The translations under genes were made by a program, and so were the position numbers. 64,000 bases of DNA, from assembly GCF_001540865.1 (NCBI RefSeq), contig NC_033640.1, forward strand, positions 9,744,552-9,808,551. The letters are read 5' to 3'. Of this stretch, positions 24,775 to 36,800 are shown one piece after another. This stretch comes from Ananas comosus (taxonomy: Eukaryota > Streptophyta > Magnoliopsida > Poales > Bromeliaceae). Under the pieces are notes generated by a model. The model was not told where the DNA came from. It did no database searches and saw nothing but the letters and a program-made list of their open reading frames with translations. Positions within the stretch are counted from its first letter, which is position 1. Every line of letters starts with the position of its first letter.

Positions 24775-26564
24775 CTTCTCGACATTTCCTTCGCATTACA
24801 AGACAAGTTGAGAGAGAGAGAGAGAGAGAGGCGTTTGCGAGAGATCTATTGCTGCGGCATTTTTAGGTATTCCCCGACACTTTTTTGTAAAAATTTCTAC
24901 CCAACATCTTCTGTTTTGGCAAAAAATTCGACCTTTTTCGGTTTCTTCCTATTTCGATTTCGTTGTGGGTGGTGATTTTTAGCTCGTGGTGAGCTCCAAA
25001 TTTTGCTCGCGTAGTTTTGGATGGATATTACTAGGTTTTGATCAGTTTTGCCCCCATTTTTGGCGCACTTGGTCTGAAGATGTTGCTTTAGTGGGTCAAA
25101 ATTTGATCTTTCGTGTGGATTTATGTCAATTTTGTTTGAGTTGTTCATGTTCAGATCTAGCTTTGTCGGATTTGCGTAATATCTAATGCTTTTGTGTTTT
25201 TGTTGCTGATGAATTAATTATCAGTGTGATAAGAAGCTCAAAATCTGATTTTTTTTTTTTTTTTTTTTACACAATCATGAAATCATTAGATCTAGATTTG
25301 AGTATGTTGGTTGATTTAAGTGTAGATTTGTTATCCAAGCAATCTTGTTTTAAGATCCTCGGCGCGGCTTCAACAGTAGCTTCTCTACTCTGAAGAACAA
25401 AATGAAAAAAAAAAAGAAGAGGGATCTTTTTCCGAGCTCTAATTTGGAAGCTGTTGAGATAAAGCTGTTACTGCTTTCCGCAGAAGCAAATTGCTTTTTA
25501 CATCTTTGCAATTGCTGCTTCTCTTCACTTTTATAGAAATTCGCATAAACAAAGGATGCATGTGTTTCCCTGCCATAAATTGTTTTTCAGAAGCTCTTAG
25601 ATCTGCGCTGAATTCGATATATGCTTTGCTCGCAAACTATAATTCATAATTTACTTCTGGAAGTGGTGCTCGGCAATGCAAGTTTCCACTTTATTTGTTA
25701 AACCGAAGATTATGGCTGTCGAATACCAGTAATTTCTGGCTAATAAAGACGTATTTACGAGTGTCCATCATCTCGCAGTTAGTATCTTATTGTGTAAACA
25801 AACACTTTATTCCCCATGATTTGCGGTTGGCTAATGAATCCTATTCCTCCGACTTTACTGGGGTGTTTGGTTGTTCCTTGGTTAATTGTGGAAAACGGTT
25901 TCCCCGAAAAAACAAGTGTTCTATGAAAAACACTCTTTCTACAGTTTTCGTTTTCCCGAAAAAAATCCGGAAAACAAACAGAAGACTTTTTCATGAAATC
26001 TGAATATATATATATGTTTGGGGGAGACTACTTTTCCTTTTCCAGCTAGAGAACTGGTTTTTTTTTTTTTTTTTTTTTTTTTCTGGTGGAGTTGGTTAAT
26101 CAAATCTATTCCTTTATTCTTCTCGGTTTTAGGTTTATGCGAGCATATGTATATCCATAGTTCTCTTTGCAATAGTTTATGCCACCTGTCAAGCTACTCA
26201 ATCTACTCAATGTAATCATTCTTTATTATTCTATCTTTAACACTAAACGCGCATATAAAAATATTTTGAGCACCCATATAATTCTTGTGCTGTATTTCAT
26301 TCTTGTTTTTTTGTCAAGAGAGAGGCTGATATTAATGCGCTTGTCAAGTTGATCTTTTGATCTGTTTGGTAGAGTATTTTAATATATCTGCTTGTTTTGA
26401 GGGTCGGAACTTTTCCCGCGAGTGGCTTTACTATGGAGCTTACATTCGTAACATGCCTTTGGTTCCACAACTGCTTACAATTAGTGTTTTTTTTTATGTT
26501 AACTCTTAACTCCTTTGTATAATTTGTGATCTTATATTATCCTTTATTGAATTGCATTCCACAG
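24775..26564 (+). other. Probable 5' leader exon and leader intron of plastid MDH
   Basis: A leader exon is inferred at about 24775-24866, including a (GA)n run at 24812-24830. A donor AG|GTAT follows at 24866/24867. The acceptor CATTCCACAG ends at 26564, only six bases before the MDH start codon. The intron would be about 1.7 kb and T-rich, as expected for a leader intron. Plant plastid NAD-MDH genes are known to carry an intron-free CDS with an intron in the 5' UTR. The exact transcription start is not visible. A repeat related to 49798-50050 lies inside at about 25858-26000. Confidence 0.5.
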
Positions 26565-26570
26565 GGTGCG

Positions 26571-27812
26571 ATGTCATCCGCAGCAGTTTCAACCGTCGCC
26601 ATCAGCTCATTTGGTGCTCAAGCTGGTTTGGCTACAAAATCCAAACCGCCGGGCTTAACTTTTAGTACCCGAAAATCCTTCAAGAGTTTCAGCGGCCTGA
26701 GATCCTCATCATCAATTACCGTCGAATCAGAGCCATCCTTTCTAGGTGTAGAAACCAGTGCCGCTCTCCACGCGTCATTCACCCCAAAAATTGGGCCAAA
26801 AATTAGGCCTTCAAATCGACTCAACCCTCAAGCATCGGCATTTAAGGTTGCCGTCCTCGGCGCTGCTGGCGGAATCGGTCAGCCTCTGGGTCTTCTGATC
26901 AAAATGTCGCCTTTAGTTTCTCACTTGCATCTCTACGATGTCGCCAATGTGAAGGGAGTCGCGGCCGATCTGAGCCACTGCAATACCCCCTCTCTGGTGC
27001 GCGACTTCAGTGGCCAATCTGAAATAGCTGATTGCTTGAGAGGAGTGGATTTGGTTGTGATCCCTGCTGGCGTACCGCGAAAGCCCGGCATGACCCGCGA
27101 CGACCTGTTCAACATCAACGCGGGCATCGTGAAAACCCTAGCGGAGGCTGTTGCGGACAATTGCCCCGATGCCCTAATCCACATCATTAGCAACCCAGTC
27201 AATTCGACCATGCCGATCGCTGCAGAGGTGCTGAAGCAGAAGGGCGTGTATGATCCCAAGAAGCTCTTTGGTGTTACAACCCTAGATGTCGTTAGGGCTA
27301 ATACATTCGTCGCGCAGAGGAAGAATCTGAAGCTGATTGATGTGGATGTACCGGTCGTCGGTGGCCATGCTGGAATTACTATCCTGCCCTTGTTATCTAG
27401 GACGAGACCGTCAGTGACTTTTGCGGATCACGAAATTGAGCAGCTGACGGTGAGGATACAAAACGCGGGAACGGAGGTTGTGGAAGCGAAAGACGGCGGG
27501 GGATCAGCGACACTGTCGATGGCCTACGCTTCTGCGAGATTTGTCGAGTCGTCTCTTAGAGCACTCGACGGAGATGAGGATGTTTATGAATGCTCATTCA
27601 TTCAGTCCGAGCTTATTCCCGACTTGCCCTTCTTTGCATCGAGAGTCAAGCTCGGGAGGAAAGGGGTAGAGGCCGTGATTTCGGCAGATCTCCAGGGGCT
27701 GACGGAGTACGAATCGAAAGCGCTCGAGGCGTTGAAGCCCGAGCTGAAGGCGAGCATAGAGAAGGGCGTGGCTTTCGCGCAGAAGCAGAACGCGGCAGCT
27801 GCTTCCGTCTGA
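26571..27812 (+). CDS. pNAD-MDH: Plastid NAD-dependent malate dehydrogenase, single coding exon
   Basis: Encodes 413 aa. Residues 1-85 are Ser/Thr/Lys-rich and almost free of acids up to about 52, a typical chloroplast transit peptide. The mature enzyme starts near 90 with the NAD-binding [11 protein letters not shown] (97-107). The substrate loop [11 protein letters not shown] (168-178) supplies Arg170 and Arg176. NPVN is at 208-211, LDVVRAN (238-244) gives Asp239/Arg242, and the catalytic His266 sits in GGHAG. The enzyme interconverts malate and oxaloacetate with NAD(H), supporting redox balance in dark or non-green plastids; in Arabidopsis it also acts non-enzymatically with the FtsH12 complex. 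The ATG at 26571 is chosen because upstream in-frame codons lie in the leader intron. Glyoxysomal MDH is the closest alternative, but the long transit peptide and absence of introns favour the plastid form. Confidence 0.93.
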   Translation: MSSAAVSTVAISSFGAQAGLATKSKPPGLTFSTRKSFKSFSGLRSSSSITVESEPSFLGVETSAALHASFTPKIGPKIRPSNRLNPQASAFKVAVLGAAGGIGQPLGLLIKMSPLVSHLHLYDVANVKGVAADLSHCNTPSLVRDFSGQSEIADCLRGVDLVVIPAGVPRKPGMTRDDLFNINAGIVKTLAEAVADNCPDALIHIISNPVNSTMPIAAEVLKQKGVYDPKKLFGVTTLDVVRANTFVAQRKNLKLIDVDVPVVGGHAGITILPLLSRTRPSVTFADHEIEQLTVRIQNAGTEVVEAKDGGGSATLSMAYASARFVESSLRALDGDEDVYECSFIQSELIPDLPFFASRVKLGRKGVEAVISADLQGLTEYESKALEALKPELKASIEKGVAFAQKQNAAAASV

Positions 27813-28221
27813 GAGAGATAAAAGGAAAGGGGCTTCCTCCTATCTTCTGAAAGATCATCTGATATAGAATAAACGATCGTTTCCAGTTTTGCAGCGTAGA
27901 AAAGAACTTTTCTTTCTTGCTTTCGCGGAAGAGTATGGAGTAATACAAACATTGTTTTATGCAGGCTTTGAATGCATAAATTGTTGTACTCTTGTTGTTC
28001 CAATTTGAAGTTGCTTTAGTCCAAACAAATTAATCCGAGTGCTATTAAAGCTGTGTTTATGCAGCATGAGAGAAAACTTTTTCCATGGCATATGAGTCTG
28101 ATTCAAATTGTTTGGATCGCCGCATTAGTATTTAACTGTTGCAGTTGTAACTGTAAGAGTTGCAGATGCTGCTAATGGACCTGCATCTGCAATTCTCATT
28201 GCAGCGGTTATATATATATAT
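27813..28221. other. 3' UTR and flank of the MDH gene
   Basis: Sequence after the stop is moderately T-rich. AGAATAAACG at about 27867 resembles a near-upstream polyadenylation element. No gene is seen. Confidence 0.4.
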
Positions 28222-28436
28222 AATTGAGCTCCTATGCTATTAGAAGTATCAAGTCATTAGTACTTATAGATTTTCGGCCCTTGAATTAAAGGATGCTCAG
28301 TTAAGATGATAGTGATTCTTTAGGGTTGAGTAGGTGGGTGGTTGGTTAAATAGTATGATTTAATGGGTGAAAATGGTAAAAAAGGTAAAAAAATTGTAAA
28401 TACCAAGTGCAACTTCACCTTTTTATTATGTTAAAA
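28222..28436. mobile_element. MITE family A copy
   Basis: It starts in a (TA)n run with TTGAGCTCCTATGCTATTAGAAG and carries the family interior (GTTGAGTAGGTGG, TAGTATGATTTAATGGGTG). Its right end is degraded and lies against the SINE insertion at 28453. Confidence 0.7.
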
Positions 28437-28452
28437 ATGAAAATGTTTTGTT

Positions 28453-28624
28453 TTGGTTTTTTTTTTTTTTGAGAGAGATAGGTAGCACGCTATCCGCGTC
28501 GTTTATTACATTTAGAAATAAACTTAACTTAGCTGGAAATGTGAATCAACTAGGATTCGAACTTGGGACCTCGGGTACCAACCACCAAGCCCTTTACCAC
28601 CACTTGCTCTAGGGACAGTCGGTG
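28453..28624 (-). mobile_element. tRNA-derived SINE with 16-bp target duplication
   Basis: On the minus strand it reads from a GTCCCTAGAGCAAGTGGT head (A-box-like) through GTTCGAATCC (a B box of RNA polymerase III promoters) to CTCTCTC and a poly(A) tail, seen here as a T run at 28459-28471. Target duplications ATGAAAATGTTTTGTT are identical at 28437-28452 and 28625-28640, proving retrotransposition. Related copies are at 48441-48592 and 60998-61158. It is not a functional tRNA: the body after the B box is not tRNA-like. Confidence 0.88.
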
Positions 28625-28640
28625 ATGAAAATGTTTTGTT

Positions 28641-30250
28641 GGATGTTATTATTTTGTGTGTCGTAACGGGCCGGAGGAGGGCCCAATAGATTCGGGTTTG
28701 CGGGCTCAGGCCCGTGTTTGAAGAATAAAGGCTTGGGCCCGACTCAGGCTCTTGCTATGAAATTGCGATGCGGACAAATAATTTGTTAGATTTTCATGAA
28801 AATGCGATGTGGACAAATGAGGACATGAACCCACTTGGGGTTGTACATCTTACAACCCACTTATCTAAAGGCTGAAAAAATTATGCTTTTGAAAAAAAAT
28901 AAAAAAAAATGTGTAGTGCCTAAATATCAGCCATCGGATCCCAAAGGTGTAGGATGTACACCTTCAACCGGGAGTCTATCTAGACTTTTCCATTTCAATA
29001 TCATAAGATAAAAAGGTTGGGGACCAATGGCGCAGTTAACCTAAATAAGTTAAGAGAATTTCAATATCATAGTACCCCAAATGATTAGAAATGGACAAAG
29101 ATAATTGATTGAATAGTTCTGGAGAATGCACTAGTAGATCATGGCTGTTAAAAGCTTGGACAAGTGATGAGGGTGCACTTTGATTATTTGGAGGAGTAAG
29201 GGCAAATAAATATATTATTCCAAAAAAAAATGTGTAGTTTTTTTATTCTTTTTATTTCATTTTTGTTCATTTTCTACCTCTTTTTTCATTATCACGCTCC
29301 CTCCCTATCTCTTTGCCGGAGTTGTGGCTCCGGCTCCAATGTGCTCTCTCTTTCCGTCGTCCTCAAGTTTTAAAGCACTCTCGTCATCGTTGTCGTGGTC
29401 CACAATCACGCTCCGCCGGAGCCTCACCTCCGCAATTTGTGTCATATCTGAGTCAGTATTGCTGAAGGTGTGGGCGAGATAAAAGAGCGGAGCGTGAAGT
29501 CGACGTGGGAACGAGAGAGGTGGAGTAGAAGGAAGAGGAAGCGGGAGGAGAAAGAGAAAGAAACAATGAGGAGGAAAAAAACGTACAACAAAAAAAAAGA
29601 AGAGAGTGAGAATAATAAAAATATTTGGATAATTTTATTAAAAATTCAAACTCAAAATTCAAAATAATGATTTATTTTTGTAAAAAAAATAAAATCAATA
29701 GATTTCGTATGCAAAAAAAAGAAGCTATTATTAGCTGATAATTAATGTAACTCTCCACTAAACATAAAGTAGTGATTATGGTCCTATTTGTTGGCTTAAA
29801 TGGGACAGCATCATGTCCTGTGGCGGGAGGTTATGTGGGCCGAGTCATGTTCGAAATGGCGTGAGGCTGGGTTGGGCCGAGTCATGTTCGAAGTGGCGTG
29901 AGGTCAGATTGGCCGGCGTTGTTTCTGTACGCTTTAAGTGAATTGGTTGCGTATTTCTAACAGCTCGAGCTTTTGGGATTAATGGTTAGCGCCAACGATC
30001 CGACACTATTTGGCCTAACTTTCTAGAAGTGATTTTGGGTTCAGAAGTACTTTTTGGCTTAATAGAGCGTTTGGCATAAGAGTTGAAAATTCTGATTTTG
30101 TTTTTCAGAATTAGAAAATTAATTTTTCAATTTCAAAGTAGAAAAAAGCTGCTTCTTCAAAACTGATTCCCACAAAAAAAATTTCTCACTTAAATTTTTT
30201 TTATAAAATACCGAAATTACCACTTAACAAACAATACAATTCTACTCTAC

Positions 30251-30301
<51 letters not shown>
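28641..30301. other. Gene-free spacer with a possible foldback segment
   Basis: At 29220-29640 a pyrimidine-rich left part (TTTTTATTC, CACGCTCC) and a purine-rich right part (GGAGCGTGA, GAATAATAAAAA) are roughly complementary, suggesting an old foldback element like that at 50481-51675. The region around 28660-28760 is G+C-richer with repeated GGGCCC/AGGCCC words. Open frames at 29453-29667 are low-complexity. A (GA)n run lies at 30265-30307. Confidence 0.45.
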
Positions 30302-30309
<8 letters not shown>

Positions 30310-30627
30310 GGGCTAGAATACTATTAATAGTGTTTATTCTCTTTTGCTCTCAAGTTTTTAGAGTCTTGCCATAATGGATAAATTGTTATCCTATTGGATA
30401 TTTATCATTACAGTCGGGCCTGGATTGTGGCTTGTAAAAGCACTAAGTATTTGGTGTTTGTAACTTTTCTACCGTTAGATTTATCGCTTTGATCATTTCC
30501 ATCCATTCAACCAACTGCCATTCAATACTAGGGGATCACTATCATTCTAACCGCACATCTCTTAATCCAAGAATTACAAACCTATAAGCACCAATGACTT
30601 TGTATTTTTAAAAGTATAGGAGCTCAA
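30302..30627. mobile_element. MITE family A, inverted and partly rearranged copy
   Basis: The left tip GGGCTAGAATACTATTAATAG is followed by about 85 bases of unrelated sequence. The inverted family interior then follows (CGTTAGATTTATC, ATCATTTCCATCC, CACTATCATTCTAACCGCACAT), ending AAAGTATAGGAGCTCAA. Confidence 0.65.
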
Positions 30628-31339
30628 GTATTTCTTATTATGCATTTTTGTTATATTAAATAGTTATCGACAACTTAAGATATTGACATGTAACATTAAT
30701 TTGTTTTAAAAATGACTAATGTTAAACAGCATTACAAAATTACTTCAGCAAAAAATTTGCCACCAGCTTTCTAAAATCACTACAGCAAAATTACTTTTTT
30801 TTATAAGATTTAGCCAAATATTCTATAACTTTTAACAGAAATTATTTTTTCAAATCAAAATTAATTCTGTAAAAATTATTTTTTTTAGAATTTAGGCCAA
30901 ATGGGCGCTATGAAAGGTTAACTTGTTGTAAGGAGCCTTACATGCATGCAACTTCAAATGAAAGCAAAATAAAAAAGAAAGAAAAAAAAAATGTGGCTGC
31001 TGCATTGGGAGACCAAATCATTGAAAACAAAAAGAATAGTGTTTGGAGATTTGGACGTGGAATCAATCGCACAGCTGGAAAACAATGTGTTTGGATTTGG
31101 TAAGACATTCTCTTTCCTTTTTATTTTTATTTTTTTTAAGTTGGGTTTTGATAGGTATTAATTATTTAATTGGGACAAATTTGTGGGGAGAAACATGTGG
31201 AGGAAAAAATATTTAAAGTAGAGAAATGAAAAGCAATGGAGGAGCTATCAAAGTCGATATTCACGTGTTGTTTTGGAGTCTAATACAAAAAAAAAAAATA
31301 ATAATAAAAAATACAAGAATTAAATTAAAGCTTTTATTT
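30628..31339. other. Gene-free spacer
   Basis: AT-rich sequence with A and T runs. No ORF or repeat end is recognised. Confidence 0.45.
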
Positions 31340-31342
31340 TTA

Positions 31343-32001
31343 GGGACTGTTTAATTGGATGTAGTTGTAAAAATAGTGTAGTTGAAAGTACATGCAGTTG
31401 TAAATGCTGCAGTTATAACTACACCAAGTCTGTTTGGTTTTATATTGTTGCAACTGCTGTAGCTATATTTTTTCTGTTTGGTAGTCTGCAGTTGAGATTT
31501 GTATTTGTAAATTCTGTCAATTTTTAGATAGAAATGTGAAATTACCTCTTATGAGCATAACGTAATTATATTTTAATTATTAATTAAAATTTTTATATTT
31601 ATATATAATTTATATATTATAAAATTATATATGATTTAATAAATTTTAAATGTAAATATATTATAAATTTGGTCAAAAAAAAATTTAGATATTATTAAAA
31701 TAGCAAACTGAAAAATAAGAAACGTATGAAAAAATTTATTAAATCATATATAATTNAAGCGTATGAAAAAAAATCACACTTTGTTTATTTTTTTAATGGG
31801 TGGGCCGACTCCGGCTCAACTGCTGCAGTTGGTACTGCAGCCAATTTGGCTGCAGCACCAACTGCTACAGTTGGGCCTTCTTGTGCAGATGGAACTACAG
31901 TAGTCGGGCTTAATAACTGCACCAAACAAAACAAAAAATTAATAGATGCATACATTCTCAATTAAAATGCAGTGGAATATACATGCAACCAAACAGCCCC
32001 C
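31343..32001. mobile_element. Harbinger/Tourist-like MITE (659 bp) interrupted by an N
   Basis: The ends GGGACTGTTTAATTG and CAACCAAACAGCCCCC are imperfect inverted repeats of the GGGSCTGTTTGGTTG type. Both flanks are TTA (31340-31342 and 32002-32004), the 3-bp duplication expected of PIF/Harbinger elements. The interior is rich in GCAGTTG/CAACTGC words in both orientations. A 79-codon open frame here is built from those words and is not a gene. The N at 31756 may hide lost sequence. Confidence 0.7.
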
Positions 32002-32004
32002 TTA

Positions 32005-32996
32005 GAGAGTTTAGGATTTTATCTTAAGTCATCGCAAGTCTACAAATAAAACAAAAGAGGCGGCAAAACATGATACGATGGTAGGGCCCCTAAACATTTT
32101 TTTCTTTTTCATGCAGGAATCTAATTCATGATCTCCTCTAATATCACTTGTTTGATTGTTGGTGCTTATTAAAATTTTAAAAGTTTAAGTTGTTAAAAAG
32201 ATAATAACTATTATCATAAAGTATACAGACACAGTATTTATGAGTCTCGATTGTAATTTGACCTAACACAGTTTTTGCCATACAGGCAGAATACATCTAT
32301 ACCCAAATATTACTCAATAATAATTGGTTTGTTGTGTGGAGTAATTTGAATAATATATGTCATGCATAATTTATTCCTTGTGAAATAAAAATTAAAAATT
32401 TTTACCTCATGTAAAATTTAAAATAAATCAAAATGCATAAATGTGGTAGAAATTAACAATACCACGTATTAGTAGTTGCATTAATTATTATTTTAAAGTA
32501 TAGTAAAAATATCTCGTGATCGAAATGCGTTATTCCGAAAAGTCGAAACTAATAATATTTTAGTAACTCAGAATTGAAGTTTTGGCTTATAATTATAAAG
32601 GAAAATCATCGATCATATATTGTGACCATACGAGCTCAAATTAAACTTACGACGCATCTAATTAATATTGCTACGTCAAATCTGAATGCCAAATTTGTGA
32701 TTATGTTAATGGTAAAAGATACTTACACAATTAACTAGCACATAATATAAATAATTTTTTTTTCTCCTCATAGAACCAAAAATATAAACCCTAAATATGC
32801 AAATGACCACGTAGGATGAAGTCAATAATGGGCAAGCAAAATAACCAGCAATTCCAAATATATTTGGTCTCCTTTAAGAAATAGTTTTTTTTGAACTTTT
32901 GTGTCTTTGTATTAAAATGGGATCTAATCAATCGTAAATACAATGGGATCTAATCAATCGTGGGACATTGAAAGCTCCCCCAATCAAATTAGAATC
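32005..32996. other. Gene-free spacer
   Basis: AT-rich. A sentence-length direct repeat occurs at about 32925-32960 (ATGGGATCTAATCAATCGT twice). No coding signal. Confidence 0.45.
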
Positions 32997-33008
32997 AATA
33001 ATTGAACC

Positions 33009-33349
33009 AACATCTACTAACGTTGGTGGATGATCTGGCGCGAAAGAAATAATGTTATTTTTAGAAATTTATCTACTAACGCTATTGCTACTGCCCAACA
33101 TATTGGAAAACTGGCAACGGAGTGGACTGAGTTTTGTCAAGCTCGGTGATATCTCTATATTTTGGGTACTCGATTTGACGCTGTAATTATTTTTTAACCT
33201 ATTTATTACTGTCCTTGTACCTTTTTTTAGACATTTTTTCTTTTATATGTATAGTTAAATGGGTGAATATTTGAATACCTCATTCTATATAGTTAAATTT
33301 ATTATCTGAATGAATGAAGCAGGTGGCGTGCTACTTTTTTTCTCAAAAA
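33009..33349 (+). mobile_element. 5'-truncated LINE (L1-type) 3' end with target duplication
   Basis: Target duplications AATAATTGAACC are found at 32997-33008 and 33350-33361. The insert ends with GAATGAATGAAGCAGGTGGC, a stretch rich in T, and an A run, the same tail as the LINE ends at 54420-54765 and 62264-62786. Near 33090-33150 an open stretch reads ATAQHIGKLATEWTEFCQAR then stop, like the C-terminus of plant LINE ORF2. It is a dead-on-arrival copy. Confidence 0.75.
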
Positions 33350-33361
33350 AATAATTGAACC

Positions 33362-34636
33362 TATATTGTGATCCATCACATCACCCCATGAGCCACATCA
33401 CATAAAATGACAAGTACATTTAAACATGCAGGTTCTCTTCCTTATTAATTAGGATACATTAATTTTGTTTTCACTCAAAATTTGGACATAATGCCAATTT
33501 GTTTCTTCTACTTTTGATATTTTATAAGGTAAAATAATATGCCAATCTAATATGGACTTTGGGTCACTTAGATTAGACTATCTAATCATAAATTTTTACT
33601 GTCTAATTTTTCAACCATTTTCATTTCATAAATTTTCCATACATTCATGCCGAACGTCGTCAACCAATGTGTATTAATCTATTTGAAAAAAGAGAGAGTA
33701 GAATCCAATGATTTACAGCATTTTTTGTTCTAGAACTGAATTGCGAACACAGAAATTGTACAGACACAGAAATTGTATTTCAAAGTCTAAATTGAACGTT
33801 CTGAAAAAATAGTTAGTAAAGTCAAAATTTACGAAGATTCAAGAGTCGTTTCTAAATTAACGATCGACGGTTCAGATAAATTTCATGCATTTTTGCCTTC
33901 TTAATTATAGTTATAATTTTTTCGAAAATAGTTTGATAACTGTACTAGGTGTGTCTCATTGTTGGCATTTACAAGTACAAAATTGAATGCCAACTCAGCA
34001 GCCATGTGAGATGAAGGACATGTTTAGATCCATGGCCACATTCTCAACATATCTATTTAATTACCTTTTTACAAAGCTTGTACTATACTAGAAAGGAAAT
34101 ATAATATTCAGAATTCAAATTATTTATTTTGGAAATAAGATAAAGTATTTAAAACTTATAGATTAAATAAATACCAAACAATGGATTACTTCCAAGGAGC
34201 AAACACAAAACCTTTTAGGTTTCAATAAATAAAACAGAAAACTAAGTTGTTACTGGACAAAAAATAATTAACCAACGTAGAGATCACCTACTTTGTACCA
34301 GATATGCCACATTATTTATCCCAGGAATTTTTTTACTATGTTCATATGAGAATAATCTCCAAACGATCCAAAGTTCAGATGAGTTGTGCGCATTTTTGCC
34401 TTCTTAATATTATAATGCTATTTTATATCTTTTCAAAAATAGTTTAATGAGTGTACTAGTTAAGTCCATTCAATATTACTGGCCCTGTAAAAGTACCTAA
34501 TTAGATGCCAACTCAGTAGCCATGTGAGACCTTTTAAACATGTGTCATTAATCATCTTAGAAAGCTTAATCATCTTAGAAAGCTTATAGTACAAGGTAAA
34601 TGACAAGTGGGCATTAAGTGTATCAATTAATTTTTG
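33362..34636. other. Gene-free spacer with a diverged internal duplication
   Basis: Segments around 33880-34020 and 34375-34540 resemble each other: TTTTGCCTTCTTAAT, GTACTAG, GATGCCAACTCAG, AGCCATGTGAGA occur in the same order in both. This looks like an old tandem or nested copy of an unidentified element. No genes. Confidence 0.45.
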
Positions 34637-34990
34637 GGTAAACTTTAAATATCATTCATGTAATTTCGCGCTTTCTCACTTGAGTACATTATGGTTTAAA
34701 GTGTATGAATTTAGTATCTTGTGGTTTCATTTTTCTCTTTTCGTCAGCTCATCCGTTAACATTTCGTTAAATTATATGCAAAACACTTTAGATATCCTAT
34801 CTAGATTTATCGAATTTTCACTTTAGTATCTTTTAGTTTTAACTTTGTCACTAATTTAATAAAAAAAAATTAGTGGAGGGGATAATAAAAAAAAGAAAAA
34901 TAAAACTACGGATCTACTAAATTGATACACTTTAAACCACAGAGTACTAAAAAAAAGTGTGAAACTATAGGAGTGGTATTCAACTTGTGT
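34637..34990. mobile_element. Foldback element, family P (copy 1 of 3)
   Basis: The left arm has the phrases TTTCGCGCTTTCTCACTT and GTGGTTTCATTTTTCTC. The right arm has their complements in reverse order (AATAAAACTACGGATCTAC, AAAAAAGTGTGAAACTATAGG). Spacing and order match 35885-36238 and 52727-53043. Non-coding. Confidence 0.65.
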
Positions 34991-35149
34991 GGCTTAAATA
35001 TTCAACCAAATGGTATTCACTTCGAAGTTTTTTTTAAAATTATTTTATACTTGTGTGGCTTAAATATTCAACCAAACAAGTGCCACATGTAGTACTGTAG
35101 TGTATCCCAAAGATCTCTTATTATATATGTTTTTTGAGATAAGAAGTTA

Positions 35150-35290
35150 AGAACCACTAGACTACTCCAACTACTCACTGAGAGGTTGGAGATTTGATCC
35201 TTGGATAGAGTGTTTATTAGTAGTGCCCTCAAATTCCCTCATTCTAGGAGAAAGGTGCTATGATTGCACTTATGCTGTTTGTCGGATCAA
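35150..35290. repeat. Possible degraded SINE-like sequence
   Basis: GAACCACTAGACTACTCC and, downstream, GAGGTTGGAGATTTGATCCTT loosely resemble A- and B-box spacing. No tail or target duplication is seen, so this is weak. Confidence 0.25.
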
Positions 35291-35884
35291 TGGTATTGAT
35301 TATTAATTTTAAAAACTCGAATGGTTAAAAATATACAATAATTTATTTAAATCGTACAGATACATCGTTGAGGAATCTCGATTGTGACTCGACCTAATCA
35401 GCCTCTTGCCAATTCAAAATAGCTCGGCCTAACTTGACTTTCCGTTATTTTGAATGTGATTCGATCTAATCTATTCTTCCGCCACAAGACAGGATGCTGA
35501 CCCCCTTAAGTTAACACTGGTTTTTACAATGAAAGCTTTTCTTTTTTAAAAATAATTAGCGAGCTATCTATTTTGTTTAATTTTTAGAAATGAACTCATC
35601 CCGAAATGTAAAGCAATTAGAGCCCAAAAGCTACACAACTTGCCATTATCAACAGTATTGTAGCAACTCGAAAGGAGGTTTTAGAAATGAATTCGGCTAG
35701 AAATGTGAAGCAGCTAAAAATATGAAGCTTTGAAAAACAAAAACTAAAAAAATTAATATTTTAATAATTTATATTCAACTCTCTTTTATATGTATAATTA
35801 AATGGGCGAATATTAAATGGGAAACTAGCTTGGAGATTTGAGCCTCAAAACCTCATACAACTCAAACACCATATAAAAAATAAT
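35291..35884. other. Gene-free spacer
   Basis: No coding signal. Two short related phrases (GACTCGACCTAATC near 35390 and GATTCGATCTAATCT near 35460) suggest a small duplication. Otherwise nothing is recognised. Confidence 0.45.
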
Positions 35885-36238
35885 AGAAAAACTTCAAATA
35901 CTACGTCTGTGGTTTCGCACTTTCTCATTTTAATATCTTGTGGTTTAAAGTGTATCAATTTAATGCCCTATGGTTTCATTTTTCTCTATTTATTATCAAT
36001 TCCACTAATTTTTTTCTTAAATCATTGACAAAGTTAAAATTAAAGAGTACTAAAGTGAATATTCGATAAATCTAGGTAGGGTATCTAAAGTTTTTCGTAT
36101 TTAATTTAACGAAATATTAAGAAGAAGCTGACGAAAAGAAAAAAAGGAAACTACAGGGTACTAAATTGATACACTATAAGCCACAGAATACTAAAGTGAG
36201 AAAGTGCGAAACCATAGAAATGGTATTTGAAGTTTATC
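35885..36238. mobile_element. Foldback element, family P (copy 2 of 3)
   Basis: Left arm: AACTTCAAATACTACG, GTGGTTTCGCACTTTCTCA, TGTGGTTTAAAGTGTATCAA. Right arm: TTGATACACTATAAGCCACA, GAGAAAGTGCGAAACCATAG, TTTGAAGTT. The two arms are clearly complementary with an AT-rich loop between them. Confidence 0.75.
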
Positions 36239-36311
36239 CAAAAATAATTGATGTGATCAAAATCACTCCCCATCTAACTGAGAAAACAATGCGTGGTTCA
36301 CAACATCCCTC

Positions 36312-36455
36312 GTGAACCACACTACATAAAATGACAAGTACCTTTCATAGTCCATAACAACGTTGGTGAACCACACTACATAAAATGACAAGTGCCTTTC
36401 ATGGTCCGTAACATCACTCGTGAACCACACTACATAAAATGACAAAACACCATCC
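36312..36455. repeat. 54-bp tandem repeat, about 2.7 copies
   Basis: GTGAACCACACTACATAAAA starts at 36312, 36366 and 36420. The period is a multiple of three, so the minus strand shows an 18-residue repeat (FYVVWFT...) in a 75-codon open frame. The frame exists because of the repeat; no other coding evidence is seen. Confidence 0.75.
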
Positions 36456-36554
36456 CAATAAAACATAAATACTCTTCTCACTAGGATCATTTAAATTTGC
36501 ATAAAAATGCCAAATTTTCAATTCTTGCTACTGTAAAGCGATAATGTTGGAAGT

Positions 36555-36800
36555 GTGGTTTGCTCTGATACCACTTGTTGGAACAAGAGGAGTATTGCAA
36601 CGAATTAAACTAAAAATTTTATAAAATATTTTTGGACTAAATATCGATGATGAATTATTTTTCACACATTTACAGCAGTCTACATATTGGCATAAATCAA
36701 AATCCTTATAGTGATAATTGAACAAGATTTAAATTTATCTCTAATATCTAACCAACAAAATATTGGGTTACTTATCAACAGATAAGTGTATCGAAATTTG
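36555..36800 (-). mobile_element. Possible LTR retrotransposon fragment (primer-binding-site-like motif)
   Basis: GCTCTGATACCAC at 36567-36579 is the complement of GTGGTATCAGAGC, the classic initiator-tRNA primer-binding site. It is followed by TTGTTGGAACAAGAGG, which could be the inner edge of a minus-strand LTR. The rest is degraded and no second LTR is seen. Confidence 0.3.

Noticed and set aside
26526..26570. Longer MDH N-terminus starting at 26526
   Set aside because: The first codon is GTG and the stretch lies before a splice acceptor (CCACAG to 26564), so it is intron.
31726..31965. 79-codon Ala/Thr-rich frame spanning an N
   Set aside because: Made of GCAGTTG-type words inside a Harbinger-like MITE and crosses an ambiguous base.
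36312..36455. Regularly spaced repeats that could suggest a CRISPR array
   Set aside because: The repeats are directly tandem with similar, not unique, spacers, and the DNA is plant nuclear.
36263..36490. 75-codon minus-strand frame with three 18-residue FYVVWFT repeats
   Set aside because: The 54-bp tandem repeat has a period divisible by three, so an open frame with a periodic peptide arises automatically; no other coding evidence.
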